From Onchidella celtica (lineage: Eukaryota; Mollusca; Gastropoda; Systellommatophora; Onchidiidae), in the NCBI GenBank assembly GCA_963931925.1, contig OZ007570.1, positions 64,721,370 through 64,785,369 of the forward strand: DNA of 64,000 nt, in the 5' to 3' direction. A program made the translations under genes and the position numbers. Positions 1 through 64,000 of the stretch are shown here, in pieces (positions within the stretch are counted from its first letter, which is position 1; each line of letters opens with the position of its first letter). The notes beneath the pieces were generated by a model. It did not search any database. It had not been told where the DNA came from and saw only the letters and a list, made by a program, of their open reading frames with translations.

Positions 1-62993
<62,993 letters not shown>

Positions 62994-63214
62994 GTTTGTT
63001 GTATTGAGATTGATTATATTTATTCCATTTTTTAACCACACACATGAAAAATTGAAATGTTGTATAACATCATTGGAAGTGCAGAAGAAGGAAAGAACAT
63101 GGTTTTGAGCGAACTCTTAAACTTTCATCTGTGGTATGTAAAAGTTTATTTTTGAGATAAAATTTCATCACCAGCAGCTGTGGTAAGAAATTCAGTTCTT
63201 ATGCCTATCATTTC

Positions 63215-63540
63215 GTCGCTTCCATGACGAACTGTCTTATCGCGCAAAACCTACTTTCGAGCTAGAGCGGTTTAAAGTTTCTGTTGAGTCACCTGCAAGA
63301 TTCAACTCGCTCTACCTCTCGATTTAAACGTACAAATGCGCAGTAATATACATGGATGTAAAGCTTGTTCTCTTGCCTACGAAATGCTACAAAGTTTGAT
63401 ATTTATTGTGTTTGCAGTTTTTCTCAAATGTTGTCAATTCATGGCAACCCCCCCGACAGGACAGTTCGTCATAAAACAAACCGCTCAGGACTGGGTCAAT
63501 AAGACACCTGTGCGGGGTTAGGACAGTTCATCATGGAGAG
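63215..63540. mobile_element. Possible MITE-like element with imperfect inverted ends
   Basis: 'tccatgacgaactgtctta' at 63221-63239 is an imperfect inverted match to 'taggacagttcatcatgga' at 63519-63537. A third related copy 'aggacagttcgtcat' lies at 63459-63473. No target duplication was identified and no coding sequence is present. It lies in the intron after exon t. Confidence 0.35.
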
Positions 63541-63840
63541 AAGTGGCCACGCTACAGTGGTTAAGACATTCCCATGGCGGTTGACCAATGATAAAATTGA
63601 CTTTGAACAAGCTTTTTGTTACAACTCATTATTATCTATTTTCATTAATTTTATTAAATACTAAGCCTGGTTGTTCGCCATCAGTCGTGTTGCATCATGT
63701 GAATCATGTTGTGTTTACAGAGTGATATTAAGAGAGGGATCAAATTGAAATACAGGAAGAATAATGTTAATTGAAAAAGGTTTTTATTTTTCATCTTAAA
63801 TTTGACATTAAAACTTCGAACATTAAAGAGTTTCAAAACA

Positions 63841-63980
63841 CACACACACACAGAAATCAAAGAGATTTTCTTTCTTTTTATCAAGAAAAATTTCTCTCTG
63901 TCTCTCAGTCTCATTCATTCTCACTCTTCTTATCTCTCTCCCTCTCTCTCTCTCCCTCTCTCTCTCTCTGACTCATTCTT
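63841..63980 (+). repeat. (CA)n and CT-rich simple repeats at window end
   Basis: A short ACACAC run at 63838-63851 and a TCTC-rich tract at 63895-63970. Confidence 0.85.
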
Positions 63981-64000
63981 GCTCTCTTTATCACTCTGTC

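Noticed and set aside
63535-63590. tRNA-like 'acagtggttaagac' motif
   Set aside because: Only an A-box-like word is visible, with no B box or cloverleaf.

Overview
The window is animal nuclear DNA: introns with GT-AG borders, many microsatellites, and dispersed non-LTR, SINE and LTR-type repeats. The retroelement set suggests an invertebrate. A tRNA-derived SINE of about 460 bp carries a 'gcgcacgttaaaga' block of the kind I associate with mollusc SINEs, so a mollusc, perhaps a gastropod, is my best guess. This is inference; no species marker is visible. No bacterial operon, CRISPR array, rRNA or free-standing tRNA gene was found.

One protein-coding gene crosses the window on the + strand and is open at both ends. 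Twenty exons can be joined in frame (positions 3-62993, 1321 codons). I recognise the product as an internal stretch of midasin (MDN1/Rea1), the dynein-like AAA ATPase that strips assembly factors from pre-60S ribosomes. The stretch covers part of the long linker that follows the AAA ring. Five exons lie in 1-3740 and fifteen in 52052-62993. Between them is a 48,311-bp phase-1 intron. Every other intron is under 900 bp, except one of 1466 bp that is enlarged by a solo LTR.

The giant intron (3741-52051) holds no gene I can support. It holds: a 33-bp minisatellite (8655-9000); a decayed LINE tail (9962-10255); a full-length tRNA-derived SINE (10345-10813); a 5'-truncated RTE-like LINE with a perfect 13-bp target duplication (15078-16768, minus); a solo LTR with a 5-bp duplication (28206-29449); and a second SINE (32781-33241, minus) nested in an older repeat with a 9-bp duplication. 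It also holds several unnamed two- or three-copy repeat families, long microsatellites and many poly-C/poly-G tracts. A second solo LTR of the same family sits in the opposite orientation in a short downstream intron (59383-60459), with its own 5-bp duplication. Several repeat families have one copy inside the giant intron and one outside it, which argues that the locus is contiguous and not a chimeric assembly.

The gene and the repeats are not a functional unit. The host gene serves ribosome biogenesis, and the intron is a record of insertions. TAAT/GATA-rich, repeat-poor islands in the giant intron could be regulatory, but that is speculation from base composition and motifs.
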